Shown here piece after piece: positions 56,507 through 57,537 of a stretch of DNA of 57,537 nucleotides. This DNA comes from Adiantum capillus-veneris. Its lineage: Eukaryota > Streptophyta > Polypodiopsida > Polypodiales > Pteridaceae. The position numbers and the translations under genes were made by a program. Position 1 is the stretch's first letter. Every line of letters starts with the position of its first letter. A model generated the notes under the pieces. It saw only the letters and a list, made by a program, of their open reading frames with translations, made no database searches and was not told where the DNA came from. The stretch is from positions 1 to 57,537 of the forward strand of contig JABFUD020000282.1 of the NCBI GenBank assembly GCA_014529385.2, written 5' to 3'.

Positions 56507-57537
56507 AATCATGCCAAACTTAAAAACTCCACCCATTGATGAAACTTGTGATACCCATACCAAGGCACACACCACCTACCTCTCAGTAGCCACTCTTAAG
56601 GGTCTTCACCTTCTCTGCGGTCCCCAGCATGCATCCAAATGGAGCTTTCATAGTGAGTCACTCATTGTGAACTTAGTTATCATCACACCAAGGCAATCTT
56701 GTCGAAACTCTAAAAGGCCTTCCACACACACACACACCTAATGGCTCCACTTTTGTTTTTCATATAGATAGAATCCCCCAAGATCCTTTAGCATCTCCAA
56801 TTAGCATGTCCATGCCGTCACCACTTAAAACCAATATTAATGAGTAGCACTTGAACTCATCACCTACATACTATGAAAACTCAACGTAAACCACTAGGCT
56901 ATATGCCTACGTTGGACATCTTTTAACATCCATATGAATTCATGTATGAACAAACAACCATGCATGTTTCTTGAATAACATCAAAGATGTTTAAATATCA
57001 TGCACATTCTCAAACATGTCTCCTCGATAACATATAGATACTATGTGCCATTCATGTAGCTCAAAAGCTTCCCTCCGTGTGGTATGGTCGACCCTTGGGG
57101 GGGTCACTTGTATAAATATTTATATATCACGTGGATTCAAGGACTATTTCTAAAATTATTTATCTATGTATTTTTTATAAATTCAATACACCCTTTTTTT
57201 ATTTAGTCTGTATTTTTTTTTCAATTCTATTTTTGTAGTACCATTCTGTATGTGAAAATAATGAGAAAAAAATAAATTGGAGGAAAATTGTAAATATATA
57301 CCCTTCAAATTTAAAAAAATTCTCATTTGCCCCCTCACAGACAAAAAATTCCCAAAGTACCCTTTGATTCCTCCAAAATACCAAAAATTACCCATCATTG
57401 ACCTTGTAAACATCTTTAGAGACGAGTTTGTTTGCAACTCCTTCAAAGGAATATTGCTTCGCCCTCAGTAGGTGGCCCAAAACATCCTTTTTTGTGTTGA
57501 TTAGACGAATCCAACTCAAATTCCATTTTGAGCTTCC
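56396..57537. repeat. Third, diverged copy of the compound-tract repeat
   Basis: From the C-rich run and (CT)n/(CA)n tracts (56396-56503) onward it follows 23074-24060 and 29241-30220 in the same order: CAATAATCATGCCAAACTTA, ACTCCACCCATTGATGAAAC, CGTGTGGTATGGTCGACCC, and the CAAAGTACCCTTTGATTCC block. It is more diverged than copies A and B are from each other, and about 150 bp at 56748-56908 replaces the roughly 30 bp found in the others. It runs off the window end. The nature of the repeat is unknown. Confidence 0.88.
56748..56908. other. Insertion/replacement unique to the third repeat copy
   Basis: Between CACACACACCTA and GTTGGACATCTTTTAAC this copy has about 160 bp (starting ATGGCTCCACTTTTG) where the two others have TATTACCTATTGAGCATC and a few more bases. 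It contains no terminal repeats that I can see. It could be ancestral sequence deleted from the others or an insertion here. Confidence 0.6.

Overview
This window is plant nuclear DNA, almost certainly from a seed plant. It carries a three-exon SABATH-family methyltransferase gene, plant-type Ty3/gypsy lineages (a chromodomain type and a Tat-like type with two RNase H domains), a Ty1/copia element primed by initiator tRNA-Met, long-hairpin MITE-like elements, and abundant GA/CT/CA tracts. The species cannot be named from the sequence. There is no bacterial, organellar or CRISPR-like content.

Layout. Positions 1-14,400 are a transposon graveyard. They hold an old chromodomain gypsy integrase end with its 3' LTR (1-~2505), split by a 443-bp hairpin element; a decayed copia RT/RNase H fragment with an internal tandem duplication (2956-4020); half of another hairpin element (~4075-4246); a minus-strand Tat-like gypsy element (~5290-12,595) with a second hairpin element in its gag; and the RNase H-integrase end of another Tat-like element (12,760-14,345). 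Positions 14,400-17,258 contain no recognisable gene. The one credible host gene is on the minus strand at 21,421-17,259: exons 21421-20828, 18163-17861 and 17606-17259, all joining in phase 0 to give 414 residues with the SABATH motifs intact.

From 21,257 a ~6.16-kb segment is tandemly duplicated (21257-27423 and 27424-33577), with a GTT microhomology at the breakpoints. The segment starts inside exon 1 of the methyltransferase. The second copy therefore carries a duplicated upstream region and a 58-codon truncated 5' end of the gene. The segment also holds the first kilobase of a copia element and the 3' end of a gypsy element.

Positions 30,368-55,518 form a nested retrotransposon block. 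A ~5.1-kb copia element (227-bp LTRs, target duplication GTGAA) is split in gag by a minus-strand chromodomain gypsy element (LTRs ~1.14 kb, target duplication AGGAT). Inside that lie a foreign LTR fragment, a degenerate plus-strand gypsy copy, an inverted duplication of that copy (arms ~2.63 kb, spacer 575 bp) and another nearly complete gypsy copy. All internal copies share the same gag and protease lesions, so this is a defective family that still spread. The block does not resolve by simple nesting: 369 bp of integrase sequence occurs on both sides, which implies rearrangement or an assembly join.

Positions 55,519-57,537 return to host flank and end in a third, more diverged copy of the poly-C/(CT)n/(CA)n-led repeat that lies upstream of the methyltransferase. 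No coordinated pathway is encoded. The biological interest is the duplicated gene-5'-end/retrotransposon segment, the inverted-repeat architecture and a modular LTR promoter core.
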